From contig NZ_AUHX01000006.1 of NCBI RefSeq assembly GCF_000423405.1, forward strand, positions 124,001-188,000: 64,000 nucleotides of DNA, given 5' to 3'. Origin of the DNA: Mesonia mobilis DSM 19841 (lineage in GTDB: Bacteria; Bacteroidota; Bacteroidia; Flavobacteriales; Flavobacteriaceae). Position 1 is the first letter of the stretch, and each line of letters opens with the position of its first letter. The notes under the pieces were generated by a model. It was given only the letters and a program-made list of their open reading frames with translations. It made no database searches and was not told the DNA's origin. Below are positions 8,454 through 17,195 of the stretch, piece by piece. A program made the translations under genes and the position numbers.

Positions 8454-8819
8454 ATGAGTTTAACAACAGAAGAAATAAAAACGATCGCAGCAGAGAACGA
8501 TTTTCATATCGCACCTTTTCGTGCCGATGGGAAAACCTACGGAACCCTAACCTGGATCTGGTCTGTTGAGGTTGAAGGCGAATTATTTGTACGAGCGTAT
8601 AACGGTACAAGCTCACGCTGGTATCAATCAGCATTAAGTCAAAAAGCCGGAAAAATAAAAGCTGCAGGCATCGAAAAAGATGTAGAATTTGAACCAATTA
8701 AAGGCGAATTAATAAATGCGAAAATCGATGAAGCGTACCAAGAAAAGTACGGTAGTAGTTCCTATTTAGGTTCAATGATTAGCGATAGGGCAAAAGCGGC
8801 GACGGTTCAGGTGAAATAA
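8454..8819 (+). CDS. DUF2255 family protein
   Basis: A 121-residue cytoplasmic protein recognised by the DUF2255 pattern: IAPFRADGKTYGTLTWIWSV, then RAYNGTSSRWYQSAL, and a C-terminal acidic/basic half ending YQEKYGSS. Members occur widely as small single-domain proteins, often near oxidoreductases, and have no established activity. No signal peptide or membrane segment is seen. It follows the acetyltransferase by 11 bases and is followed immediately by a broken MFS transporter gene. Confidence 0.85.
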   Translation: MSLTTEEIKTIAAENDFHIAPFRADGKTYGTLTWIWSVEVEGELFVRAYNGTSSRWYQSALSQKAGKIKAAGIEKDVEFEPIKGELINAKIDEAYQEKYGSSSYLGSMISDRAKAATVQVK

Positions 8820-8825
8820 TTATAA

Positions 8826-9467
8826 AAGCGGAGTTCTAATACAACTTCAAAAATTTCGATTATTAGTTTTCGAAGCCTTATTAGTTTTCTTAAGAATACA
8901 GATTTTATGTTGTATACGCTATGCGTCACCTTCTTCTATATAGGCGTTTACGCCTTTGTTACAGGGTCGCCTGCGGTATACATCACGTATTTTAATATCG
9001 AGCCGGAATATTATGGTTGGTTGTTTGCGATCAATATTTTAGGTCTTATGGGCTTTAGTATTGCTAACAGAATTTGGGTGAGAAAATATTCGCTTGATAA
9101 TTTGCTGAAAATAGCAACTTCGGTAGCAATGCTGGCGGGAATCGCTTTAGCGCTATTGGTGAAATTTGAGATTGGCGGAATTTATGCGATGATAGGCACA
9201 GTATTCTTTTTCATTTCGATGAACGGAATTATCGCTGCCTGTACCAATGCCGCTGCGCTCGATAAAGCCCCGGAAATGTTAGGCGCCGCCGCTGCGCTTT
9301 TAAGAGCTTTTCAGTATGGAAGTGGCGTATTCTCTTCAGTTTTGCTGGTTTTGTTTGGCGAGGATAATGGTTCACCAATAACGATAGCTTATATAATGGC
9401 TTTTTTCGCGACCGCTTCCGCAGCAGTAATTTTCGCAAGAAGTAACCTAAAAGGCAGTAAAGTTTAA
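8826..9467 (+). pseudogene. Truncated MFS drug-resistance transporter (Bcr/CflA type), C-terminal half only
   Basis: From the first ATG (8907) 186 residues are encoded, about half of the ~400 usual for Bcr/CflA efflux pumps. They match only the second bundle of six membrane helices, starting with FFYIGVYAFVTGSPAVYI, the typical TM7 region. The frame stays open upstream to 8826, and that untranslated stretch reads ISFRSLISFLKNTDFMLY-like, which fits the loop just before TM7. The homology therefore runs through the apparent start and ends abruptly a few bases after the DUF2255 stop. I interpret this as a 5' deletion that removed TM1-6. A short expressed membrane protein cannot be excluded, but transport by this fragment is unlikely. 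Confidence 0.75.
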
Positions 9468-9534
9468 TAGAATTTTAAAACAGATTCTATAAAAGAAAAA
9501 TTAACTTGAAAATAAACGAAAAAGAAAGATTGAT

Positions 9535-10197
9535 ATGAAAGTTTTAATTATTGGAGCACACGGAAAAGTTGGACAACGAATTTCCAAAGCGATGAGTGCT
9601 GCAGAAGATGTTGAACCTACGGCGTTCATTAGAAAAGAGGAGCAAAAACCACTTTTTGAAGAAATGGGCGTTGGTACGGTGGTAGAAAGTTTAGAAAATA
9701 CGCCTGAAGCTATTGGCGAAGTGATCAAAAACTACGATGCTGTAGTGTTTACGGCAGGATCTGGCGGAAAAACCGGTCACGATAAAACAATGGAAATTGA
9801 TTTAGACGGCGCGATCAAATCGATCAACCAGGCTGAAAAACACGGCGTAAAACGTTTTATAATGGTAGGCGCTTCGCATAGTGATGATCGCTCGTATTGG
9901 GGAAAAGTAGACGGAATGAAACCGTATTACACCGGAAAACATTATGCTGATCTTGAACTGAAAAGAAGTTCGTTAGATTATACGATTTTGCGTCCCGTTC
10001 TTTTAACCGATGAGGATGAAGCCGGAAAAGTCTTAATGACTGAAAATCCTGATGAAGTGGGTTCTGAAATTCCACGTCAGGCAGTGGCAGAAACTGTTCT
10101 AACCGTACTAAAAGATCCAAAAACCTACGGAAAAGTGATCGAAATGAGCAAAGGTGAAGACACGATCGCCGATGCGCTGGCGAAAGTTTGTTCGTAA
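9535..10197 (+). CDS. NAD(P)-binding atypical short-chain dehydrogenase (SDR5/YwnB-like)
   Basis: A 220-residue protein starting MKVLIIGAHGKVGQRI, the glycine-rich nucleotide-binding loop (GxxGxxG) of the atypical SDR family. Later hallmarks are YDAVVFTAGSGG, KRFIMVGASHSDDRSYWG and the SSLDYTILRPVLLTDE strand. It lacks the classical catalytic YxxxK, as other NmrA/YwnB-like proteins do, so it may be a reductase or a redox sensor. It ends the plus-strand accessory region and is followed by a strong hairpin at 10219-10254. No partner can be named with confidence. Confidence 0.82.
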   Translation: MKVLIIGAHGKVGQRISKAMSAAEDVEPTAFIRKEEQKPLFEEMGVGTVVESLENTPEAIGEVIKNYDAVVFTAGSGGKTGHDKTMEIDLDGAIKSINQAEKHGVKRFIMVGASHSDDRSYWGKVDGMKPYYTGKHYADLELKRSSLDYTILRPVLLTDEDEAGKVLMTENPDEVGSEIPRQAVAETVLTVLKDPKTYGKVIEMSKGEDTIADALAKVCS

Positions 10198-10218
10198 ATT
10201 AGATTTCAAACTAAATAA

Positions 10219-10254
10219 AAAAACCTCCTGCTAAAAATTAGTAGGAGGTTTTTA
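10219..10254. terminator. Bidirectional terminator between the SDR gene and tRNA-Leu
   Basis: A long stem from AACCTCCT(G)CTAA and TTAG(T)AGGAGGTT with an AAA loop, flanked by A-run and T-run. It can end both the rightward SDR transcript and the leftward tRNA transcript. Confidence 0.85.
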
Positions 10255-10259
10255 TTTTG

Positions 10260-10341
10260 TACTCAAGGCGGGAATCGAACCCGCACTTCCGAGGAAACTG
10301 GATTTTGAATCCAGCGCGTCTACCAGTTCCGCCACTTGAGC
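10260..10341 (-). tRNA. tRNA-Leu (anticodon CAA)
   Basis: On the minus strand the 82 bases fold as a tRNA. The acceptor arm is GCTCAAG/CTTGAGT with discriminator A, and the D-arm region is GGCGGAACTGGTAGACGC. The anticodon stem CTGGA/TCCAG closes the loop TTCAAAA, giving anticodon CAA. A variable arm of about 13 bases (class II) and a GCGGGTTCGATTCCCGC T-arm follow. It reads UUG codons. CCA is not encoded. It is divergent from prs. Confidence 0.95.
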
Positions 10342-10426
10342 AATTTGGAGATGCAAAATTAAAAAATAAATTCAAACTTCCGTGAAAATAAGTGAGAATA
10401 TTACTTCGTTGCTGAAAATAAATTTA

Positions 10427-10434
10427 TAAATTTG
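10427..10434 (+). promoter_or_regulatory. Candidate -7 promoter element TAAATTTG of prs
   Basis: Exact TAnnTTTG match 52 bases before prs. A TTG at 10409-10411 could be the -33 element, but its 15-base spacer is shorter than the usual 17-23. Confidence 0.5.
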
Positions 10435-10486
10435 CAGCTCATTTTAAAAAATCGTAAACCTTTCGTTTACACAACTTTATTTTGAT

Positions 10487-11428
10487 ATGGCCCCAGCAAT
10501 GACAGATGCAAAACTTTTTACTTGTTCACAAAGTACAGAACTCGCTAATAGCATTGCTTCTTATTACGGTATTCCGTTAGGGAATGTAATTACTTCAACT
10601 TATAGTGATGGTGAATTTCAGCCTTCGTTTGAAGAATCTATTCGTGGGGCAAGAGTTTTTATTATTGGTTCTACTCACCCAAGTAGCGATCATTTAATGG
10701 AAATGCTTTTAATGCTTGATGCTGCTAAAAGAGCTTCTGCAAGACACATTACTGCAGTAATGCCTTATTTTGGATGGGCGCGTCAAGATAGAAAAGATAA
10801 ACCTAGGGTTCCTATCGCGGCAAAATTAATTGCCAAAATGTTAGAAACTGCAGGAGCAACTCGTATTATTACGATGGATTTACACGCCGATCAAATTCAA
10901 GGTTTCTTCGAGCGTCCGGTAGATCATTTATTTGCCTCAACTGTATTTTTACCACATTTAAAAGCTCTAAATCTAGATAATTTAACGATCGCATCTCCAG
11001 ATATGGGAGGTTCTAAAAGAGCTTATGCATATTCTAAAGCCTTAGAAAGTGACGTAGTAATTTGTTATAAGCAAAGAGCAAAAGCTAATGTAATTTCTCA
11101 TATGGAATTAATTGGTGATGTGACCGGTAAAAATGTGGTTTTGGTAGACGATATGGTCGATACAGCAGGAACACTTACTAAAGCTGCCGATGTGATGATG
11201 GAGCGTGGAGCATTAAGTGTAAGAGCGATTTGTACACACCCTGTACTGTCAGGTAGCGCTTACGAGCGTATCGAAAACTCTAAATTAGAAGAATTAATCG
11301 TTACAGATTCTATTCCGCTAACGCAAAAATGTGATAAAATTAAAGTAGTATCGTGTGCAGAGTTATTTGCAGATGTGATGAAGAGCGTACACGAAAACAC
11401 TTCAATCAGCTCAAAATTTTTAATGTAA
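10487..11428 (+). CDS. prs: Ribose-phosphate pyrophosphokinase (PRPP synthetase)
   Basis: A 313-residue enzyme making phosphoribosyl pyrophosphate from ribose 5-phosphate and ATP, for purine, pyrimidine, histidine and NAD synthesis. Conserved blocks seen are FSDGE-like STYSDGEFQPSFEES, MPYFGWARQDRKDKPR (ATP loop), the divalent-metal/ATP region TMDLHADQIQGFF, and the PRPP-binding loop VVLVDDMVDTAGTL. The length is normal. A second ATG at 10499 (residue 5) would also give a plausible N-terminus. It is followed 30 bases later by rplY, the usual flavobacterial order, and the pair ends at the rplY terminator. Confidence 0.97.
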   Translation: MAPAMTDAKLFTCSQSTELANSIASYYGIPLGNVITSTYSDGEFQPSFEESIRGARVFIIGSTHPSSDHLMEMLLMLDAAKRASARHITAVMPYFGWARQDRKDKPRVPIAAKLIAKMLETAGATRIITMDLHADQIQGFFERPVDHLFASTVFLPHLKALNLDNLTIASPDMGGSKRAYAYSKALESDVVICYKQRAKANVISHMELIGDVTGKNVVLVDDMVDTAGTLTKAADVMMERGALSVRAICTHPVLSGSAYERIENSKLEELIVTDSIPLTQKCDKIKVVSCAELFADVMKSVHENTSISSKFLM

Positions 11429-11458
11429 ATTTTTTATTAATCTATATATTTTTTAGAA

Positions 11459-12103
11459 ATGAAGTCAATTACGATCAATGGATCTAAAAGAGAAAGCGTA
11501 GGCAAGAAAGCAACAAAAGCCTTACGTAATGCTGGAGAGGTTCCTTGCGTATTATACGGAGGAGAGCAAGCCATTCACTTTTCAGCACCAGATGTGTCTT
11601 TTAACAGTCTTGTTTACACACCAGATGTTCACACCGTAGTGTTAGAATTTGATGGCGTTAAGCATAATGCTGTTCTTCAAGACATTCAATTTCACCCGGT
11701 AACCGATGAGATCTTACACATGGATTTCTATGAGTTTGGTGAAGATCAAGAAATCTCTATGGAAATTCCTGTACACGCAGAAGGAGTGCCAAGAGGTGTT
11801 AAAAATGGTGGTGTTTTACGTTTTAACTTACGTAGAATGAAGGTAAGAGGTCTTGCGGCTAAATTACCAGATTATATCGTTGCAGATGTAACTCCGCTTA
11901 AAATTGGTAATAAATTATATGTTACTGCAGTAGAAAGTGAAGATTACACAATTCTTCACCCAGATAACACTGTAATTTGTCAAGTGAAAACGTCTCGTAA
12001 CGTGGTTGCTACAGACGATGATGACGATGATGTTGATGCAGGAGATGTACCATCTACAGAAACTCACGATGAAGGTGCAGCTGCAGCTTCTAACGACGCA
12101 TAG
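11459..12103 (+). CDS. rplY: 50S ribosomal protein L25 (general stress CTC/TL5 form)
   Basis: A 214-residue long-form L25 that binds 5S rRNA. The N-terminal L25 domain (about 1-90) starts [20 protein letters not shown], and the C-terminal TL5 beta domain covers about 95-182. The last 30 residues form a strongly acidic tail with six consecutive Asp followed by a Glu/Ala-rich end, typical of Bacteroidota versions and of no known fixed structure. It lies between prs and pth, a conserved arrangement that links ribosome parts with peptidyl-tRNA recycling. A strong hairpin follows at 12125. Confidence 0.96.
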   Translation: MKSITINGSKRESVGKKATKALRNAGEVPCVLYGGEQAIHFSAPDVSFNSLVYTPDVHTVVLEFDGVKHNAVLQDIQFHPVTDEILHMDFYEFGEDQEISMEIPVHAEGVPRGVKNGGVLRFNLRRMKVRGLAAKLPDYIVADVTPLKIGNKLYVTAVESEDYTILHPDNTVICQVKTSRNVVATDDDDDDVDAGDVPSTETHDEGAAAASNDA

Positions 12104-12124
12104 TAGATAAAACAAATAATTAAT

Positions 12125-12160
12125 AAAAGCATCTTGATAATTATGTCAAGATGCTTTTTT
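12125..12160 (+). terminator. Intrinsic terminator of rplY
   Basis: A 13-bp perfect stem AAAAGCATCTTGA/TCAAGATGCTTTT with an 8-base loop, followed by further T residues. Confidence 0.92.
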
Positions 12161-12182
12161 ATTTTTACTGAAAAGACAACAT

Positions 12183-12806
12183 ATGTTAGCCTTTTTCGGT
12201 AGAATTTTAACAACGAAGAAAAAAGAAAAAACAGACCCGATGAAAAAGTTTTTAATTGTGGGCTTAGGAAACGTTGGCGCAAAATACGAAGAGACAAGAC
12301 ACAACATAGGTTTTAAAATTCTAGATCAATTAGCTGCGGAAGAAGAGATTACTTTTGAAACTGTAAAGCTGGGAGACCGTGCAGAGTTTAAGTTTAAAGG
12401 AAGAACTTTCGTACTGTTAAAACCCTCTACGTTTATGAATTTAAGCGGAAAAGCGGTAAACTATTGGATGCAGAAAGAGAAAGTTTCTTTAGAAAATTTA
12501 ATGATCGTGACCGACGATCTTAATCTGCCTTTTGGGACGTTACGTATTAAAACCAAAGGAAGTGATGGAGGTCATAACGGACTTAAAGATGTGCAAGCTC
12601 AATTAAACACCTCGAAATATACTCGATTTAGATTCGGAATAAGCGATAAGTTTTCCAAAGGAAATCAAATCGACTATGTTTTAGGAGAGTGGAATGAGGA
12701 AGAGCGTAACGAATTGCCAGAACGTTTAAAAACTTCAGCAAAAGCTATACGTTCTTTTGGTACCGCAGGAATTAATAATACCATGAACGAATTTAACGGG
12801 AAGTAA
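12183..12806 (+). CDS. pth: Peptidyl-tRNA hydrolase
   Basis: Pth releases peptides from prematurely dissociated peptidyl-tRNA. The core begins at MKKFLIVGLGNVGAKYEETRH (an internal ATG at 12240) with the catalytic His in ETRHNIGF, LKPSTFMNLSG, and VTDDLNLPFG followed by KGSDGGHNGLKD. From that ATG the protein has the standard 188 residues. The ATG at 12183 adds a 19-residue basic leader (about 207 in total), a form often annotated in flavobacteria. I list the longer frame because it follows a near-consensus -7 box, but the shorter start is equally possible. Confidence 0.93.
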   Translation: MLAFFGRILTTKKKEKTDPMKKFLIVGLGNVGAKYEETRHNIGFKILDQLAAEEEITFETVKLGDRAEFKFKGRTFVLLKPSTFMNLSGKAVNYWMQKEKVSLENLMIVTDDLNLPFGTLRIKTKGSDGGHNGLKDVQAQLNTSKYTRFRFGISDKFSKGNQIDYVLGEWNEEERNELPERLKTSAKAIRSFGTAGINNTMNEFNGK

Positions 12807-12842
12807 ATCAATTTATACTTTAATCATTTGATTTAGAGAAAT

Positions 12843-12878
12843 AAAAAAAGGGAAGCTAATTTTAGCTTCCCTTTTTTT
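12843..12878. terminator. Convergent bidirectional terminator
   Basis: A-run, GGGAAGCTAA, short loop, TTAGCTTCCC and T-run form a symmetrical intrinsic terminator serving pth on the plus strand and the metalloprotease on the minus strand. Confidence 0.92.
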
Positions 12879-12901
12879 ATATGATTTAAAAATTGAATGA
12901 A

Positions 12902-15900
12902 TTACTCAACAATCACTTTCTTAGTAACATTGTTATTTCTGTTACTTACTTTTACAAAGTAAACTCCAGCTTGAGCCTGATTTAATCGCAAGTTTTGTGA
13001 AAAATCATGCTGATACTCGTAAGATTGGGTAAAGATTTTTCTTCCTGTAATATCAAATACATTAATGTTGATAGGAGAAGGGTTTTCAGACCTTAAGCTT
13101 ACCGTAAATTCACCTTGGTTAGGGTTAGGGTAAATTGCAAAACTATCTGCTAGTTCGTTAGAGCTTGTAGATAATTCATCGGTAACGATAACTGTGTAAT
13201 CTTCTACTTCACCATCAAAACCTATTCCGCAAGCTTCAGGATAAACTTCATATCTCGTGCTTACTCTCATAATGGTTTCACCAAGTGCTGCGTCATCAGG
13301 AACAGTAATGCCTAAAGGGGAATTATTTGTTATACCATCAGCTACATTTAAAGCAGCTCCTAGGTCATATTCTTCACCAGGGTCGTCAAAGCTACAGTTT
13401 TGATTCCAGTCTATCCAAACTAATGTGCCGCAAATATAATTCCCGTCAGTATTGATATTAATGGTCATATCATACGTTTCTCCGATAACAACTTGAGTTG
13501 AAATATCTGTAAAGTCATTATATGCGTTTTCTTTATTAGAAGGTGTAGGGTTGTTGATTGTATTGAAGTTAACAAGTGTTGTTCCAGTATTAAAATCTAA
13601 ATTACCTTCTGCTGGGCAAACCGAACAATCTGAAATTTGAAATTCGAAAAAATTTGCAAATTCAGTTTCAGAGCAGGGGTTAAAAGCTTTAACTCTCCAA
13701 AAATAGTTAGTGTTTAATTGAGATTCTGTAAATGCATAGGTATTATTCTCTGTTTCTGTATCTACAATTATAGCTGTGAATTGTTCGTCACTAGCTATTT
13801 GTAGTTGATAGGTGTTTGCATTAGGTAATTCTTCCCAAGTAAGTACAGGGTTTTGGTTTACTCCTGTTTGTCCGTTATTTGGTGTTAATAAATCAGGTGT
13901 TTCTAAGGATGAGTCAAATACTCCTAAACTTAATGAAGTAGAGAAGCTTTCTGTGCCTGAGTTACCTGTAATGTCAAATTCATAAGTACCGAAATCAACA
14001 TTTTCTGTTCCAGTTATAGTTAACGTAACTTCAGTATCATTAGATGAACCTGAACTCGGATTGAATGTAGCATTTAAACCTGCAGGTAGGTTTTCTGCTG
14101 AAAAATTTGTTGATCCTGAGAATGAGTTATTAGTATTATAAGTGAAACTATATTCTGCAGTATTTGGGGCGCAAACATCATTAGTAAGGTTATCTACAGT
14201 AAAAAAGAAAGATGAAGTTTCAATATTAAACTCTTCTTGGTTCACAGCATAAAAGATATTTTCTGATGCTTTAACCATCAATCTCGCATTATTGGTAGAG
14301 GTCCCAAGTGGTACTGTAATAGTTGCAGAACCATTATTAGGAACATTAGAAGCTAGTGTTGTTTCAAATGTTTGTCCTGCATTCGTGCTTAGGTAAATAT
14401 CAACATTAGTAGCATTAATCGGAGCTGTATTTGTGTTGGCAACATCCCAAGTAACAATTTGATTTTCTCCTTCATACCAGGTAACATTAGATTCATTTTG
14501 AGAAGTAACCGTAAATGGTCCTGCTTGATCATTTACAGTAACAGTCATCAGGTCTGAATCTGTTTGTCCGATTCCGTCTGAGAAGCCACTACCGTTATCT
14601 CTTACGATAAAAGAGAAATTCATTTCTCTACTAACAGAAGGGGTTACTTCCCAAGTAGGTGTTAAGTCACCATCTAATACATCTTGTAAGTTAGGAAGAT
14701 ATCTTTGTGGGCTATCTAATGGTAATATAGATCTGTATAATGGTCCAACTTCCCAAGTAGGCTGTGGTGATCCAGTTCCGGGCGCTTGTTCAGTGTCATT
14801 TTGAGACCAATTATAGGTTAAAGATTCTGTACCGTCTGGGTCTGTTGCAGAACCTTCTAGAACGAAAGCGGTAGATGCTGGGATTGTATAATCTTCACCT
14901 GCATCTGCAATAGGAGCTTGATTTGTAATTGTATATTCTTCAGGACAAGAACTGCTTGGACCATTTTTAATATTATTTGTTATATCTCTAACAGTTACAA
15001 AATTAAAATGAGCATCACTGTTAGATTGAACGTTTACAGGGCAAATTCCTGCATACCCCATAATAGAACTACCACTTGCAGGTTCAACCTCTGTTGTACC
15101 GTCGCCACTTCGACTACAAGTATTCATGGTATGATAACCTCCGAATTGGTGTCCCATTTCGTGTGCGACATAGTCAATATCAAAAGCATCTCCAGTTGGG
15201 TTAGGGCTACCTGTAAAGGCTCCACCTTTAACACCAGATTGGCAAACACAACCTATGCATCCGGCTTGACCACCGCCAGAAGTGTTAAAGTTATGACCTA
15301 GGTCATAATTATTATCACCAATTGTATTATCATTAACTTGTTGTGTGGTATTGATAAATTCTCCACTCCAAGGATCTTGAGAAATATTACCAAAATAGAT
15401 AAGCTCATCATTATTTTCGACAAAAATCAAGGTGATGCCTAAGTCTCGTTCATAAATTTCATTAACGCGGTTAATCGTTAAGGTCATTTGAGCTTGAATA
15501 GCTTCAACTTCATTACCTGGAGTCGCGAATAGATTTCCATATTCAGCGTTACAAGATTGTGCTAAGCGGTAGGTTCTGTGAGTACTATCATCTGCATCTA
15601 ACATTCTATTAGTTGCATTTCCTTCTAATGATGGTAGTTTAACATCATCTGTAAGGCACTCAAAGTTTTGCGAGTTATTGTTTAAGTCCTTTCTGTTGTA
15701 AACAATATAGTTTTTACCATCTATAGTGAAGGGGTCGATGTATTCAGCATTTCTCTTTCCTGATAAGCTCATAGTATGTACTCCAAATTGAGTAACACTA
15801 AATCTCATAGTTGCTGTAGGATCATCAATTCCTGTTGCTTTATAAGTCCTGATGTTAGGATACTTCTCTTGAAGTTCTCCTTCTAAAATTGAAGAAGACA

Positions 15901-16186
15901 CTACATTGAATTTTTCAAAATGTCCGTCACTAATAGGGAAGCTAATCATTACCGGAGCTTGGCCGTTTAATGAGCCTCTTTCGGGAGCATCTTCTAACGC
16001 TGTTTTAAAAGCTTCAATGTCTAAATGATATAAAGAGTAATTTTTAGGAGTTGAGCTTCTTCTAGCTTTTTCTAAATCGGTTAAGTTACTTTTCGATGTT
16101 TCAGTCCAATAATTGTTTTGTCCTGATATTGAAAAAGTCAAGAAAAACAAGAACAAACCTAAAACATAATGTAAATTTGTGTTCAT
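12902..16186 (-). CDS. Secreted reprolysin-like zinc metalloprotease with T9SS sorting domain
   Basis: A 1094-residue exported protein. It has a signal peptide (hydrophobic core about 7-21, ending SGQ) and a propeptide-like region to about 200. The metzincin catalytic domain carries HEMGHQFGGYH (residues 342-352, three zinc His and the catalytic Glu) and a downstream SIMGYAGIC Met-turn. Ig/fibronectin-like domains follow (one near PVLTWEELPNANTYQLQIA), then a GEVED-type domain ending EVEDYTVIV. The last ~75 residues form a type A T9SS C-terminal domain (FAIYPNPNQGEF, ITGRKIF, GVYFVKV, KKVIVE). It is probably secreted by the gliding-associated T9SS and anchored or released outside the cell, degrading proteins. 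It is transcribed alone, divergent from ribF. Confidence 0.95.
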   Translation of the reverse strand: MNTNLHYVLGLFLFFLTFSISGQNNYWTETSKSNLTDLEKARRSSTPKNYSLYHLDIEAFKTALEDAPERGSLNGQAPVMISFPISDGHFEKFNVVSSSILEGELQEKYPNIRTYKATGIDDPTATMRFSVTQFGVHTMSLSGKRNAEYIDPFTIDGKNYIVYNRKDLNNNSQNFECLTDDVKLPSLEGNATNRMLDADDSTHRTYRLAQSCNAEYGNLFATPGNEVEAIQAQMTLTINRVNEIYERDLGITLIFVENNDELIYFGNISQDPWSGEFINTTQQVNDNTIGDNNYDLGHNFNTSGGGQAGCIGCVCQSGVKGGAFTGSPNPTGDAFDIDYVAHEMGHQFGGYHTMNTCSRSGDGTTEVEPASGSSIMGYAGICPVNVQSNSDAHFNFVTVRDITNNIKNGPSSSCPEEYTITNQAPIADAGEDYTIPASTAFVLEGSATDPDGTESLTYNWSQNDTEQAPGTGSPQPTWEVGPLYRSILPLDSPQRYLPNLQDVLDGDLTPTWEVTPSVSREMNFSFIVRDNGSGFSDGIGQTDSDLMTVTVNDQAGPFTVTSQNESNVTWYEGENQIVTWDVANTNTAPINATNVDIYLSTNAGQTFETTLASNVPNNGSATITVPLGTSTNNARLMVKASENIFYAVNQEEFNIETSSFFFTVDNLTNDVCAPNTAEYSFTYNTNNSFSGSTNFSAENLPAGLNATFNPSSGSSNDTEVTLTITGTENVDFGTYEFDITGNSGTESFSTSLSLGVFDSSLETPDLLTPNNGQTGVNQNPVLTWEELPNANTYQLQIASDEQFTAIIVDTETENNTYAFTESQLNTNYFWRVKAFNPCSETEFANFFEFQISDCSVCPAEGNLDFNTGTTLVNFNTINNPTPSNKENAYNDFTDISTQVVIGETYDMTININTDGNYICGTLVWIDWNQNCSFDDPGEEYDLGAALNVADGITNNSPLGITVPDDAALGETIMRVSTRYEVYPEACGIGFDGEVEDYTVIVTDELSTSSNELADSFAIYPNPNQGEFTVSLRSENPSPININVFDITGRKIFTQSYEYQHDFSQNLRLNQAQAGVYFVKVSNRNNNVTKKVIVE

Positions 16187-16214
16187 GTAAAATAAGTTAT
16201 AGGGTTTAATGTTT

Positions 16215-16222
16215 CAAAGTTA
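16215..16222 (-). promoter_or_regulatory. Candidate -7 promoter element TAACTTTG of the metalloprotease gene
   Basis: Minus-strand exact TAnnTTTG match, 28 bases before the start codon. A TTG lies 24 bases further upstream, slightly longer than the usual spacer. Confidence 0.55.
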
Positions 16223-16261
16223 GCTATTTATGAATAATTAAACTAACAACTAGTAGTTTTT

Positions 16262-17194
16262 ATGAAGAGAGAAATAGAGTTTTCTAAACCTTTAAGTAAA
16301 ACCGTAATCACCATCGGGACATTTGATGGAGTGCATATAGGTCATCGAAAAATTATAAAACGTATAGTTGAATCTGCAGAAAATTCAGCCTTAGAATCTG
16401 CGGTGCTAACTTTTTTTCCACATCCGAGAATGGTGTTGCAAAAAGAAGTAGGTATTGAGCTTATCAATACCATCGAAGAGCGCAAACAAATTCTTGAAAA
16501 TACAGGCATTGATCATTTAATTATACATCCATTCACACGCGCTTTCTCTAGATTAACTGCGCAAGAATATATAGAAGAAGTTTTAGTGAAAAAACTTCAG
16601 GCAAAAAAAGTAATCATTGGTTACGATCATCGATTTGGTCGAAATAGAAATGCCGATATCGAAGACCTAAAAAAATACGGAGAAAAATATGGGTTCGAAG
16701 TTGAGGAAATCTCTAAACAAGATGTTGATGAGGTTGCGGTAAGTTCAACCAAAATCAGAAAAGCACTTCAAGAAGGCGATGTCGAAAAAGCAAATACATA
16801 TTTAGGAAGTAACTTTTTACTTACGGGAATCATCGTAAAAGGTAAAGGTTTAGGGAAAGATCTAGGTTTTCCCACGGCTAATTTAAAAATTGAAGAAGCT
16901 TATAAACTTATTCCTAAAACGGGAGTTTACGTAGTGAAAGCTTTAATTAATAATGAAGAGTTTTTTGGAATGATGAATATTGGTTACAATCCTACCGTTG
17001 GAGGTTCAGAAAAAACTATTGAAACTTACTTTTTCAACCTAGACAAAAACCTTTATGGTAAAAAACTTCAAATAGAAATGCTTAAACGCATTCGTGAAGA
17101 AAAGAAGTTTAGCGGTGTCGAAGAGCTTATTGAAGCCATGAAAGAAGATCAGGCTTTTTCAGAAAAGTACATCCATCAATTTAAAACTCAGTAA
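16262..17194 (+). CDS. ribF: Bifunctional riboflavin kinase / FAD synthetase
   Basis: A 310-residue enzyme converting riboflavin to FMN and then FAD. The N-terminal adenylyltransferase domain (about 1-185) shows TIGTFDGVHIGH, the HxGH-type nucleotide motif, GYDHRFGRNRNAD and VSSTKIRKALQEG. The C-terminal flavokinase domain (about 190-308) shows GKGLGKDLGFPTANL and MNIGYNPTVGG. The length is typical. The stop is followed after one base by the GTG of the HTTM gene, so the two are translationally close and co-transcribed, an order common in flavobacteria. Confidence 0.97.
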   Translation: MKREIEFSKPLSKTVITIGTFDGVHIGHRKIIKRIVESAENSALESAVLTFFPHPRMVLQKEVGIELINTIEERKQILENTGIDHLIIHPFTRAFSRLTAQEYIEEVLVKKLQAKKVIIGYDHRFGRNRNADIEDLKKYGEKYGFEVEEISKQDVDEVAVSSTKIRKALQEGDVEKANTYLGSNFLLTGIIVKGKGLGKDLGFPTANLKIEEAYKLIPKTGVYVVKALINNEEFFGMMNIGYNPTVGGSEKTIETYFFNLDKNLYGKKLQIEMLKRIREEKKFSGVEELIEAMKEDQAFSEKYIHQFKTQ

Positions 17195-17195
17195 A

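Noticed and set aside
14918-15301. 127-codon plus-strand open frame inside the metalloprotease gene
   Set aside because: Thr/Ser/Cys-rich shadow of the opposite coding strand; it covers the conserved zinc-binding region of the real gene.
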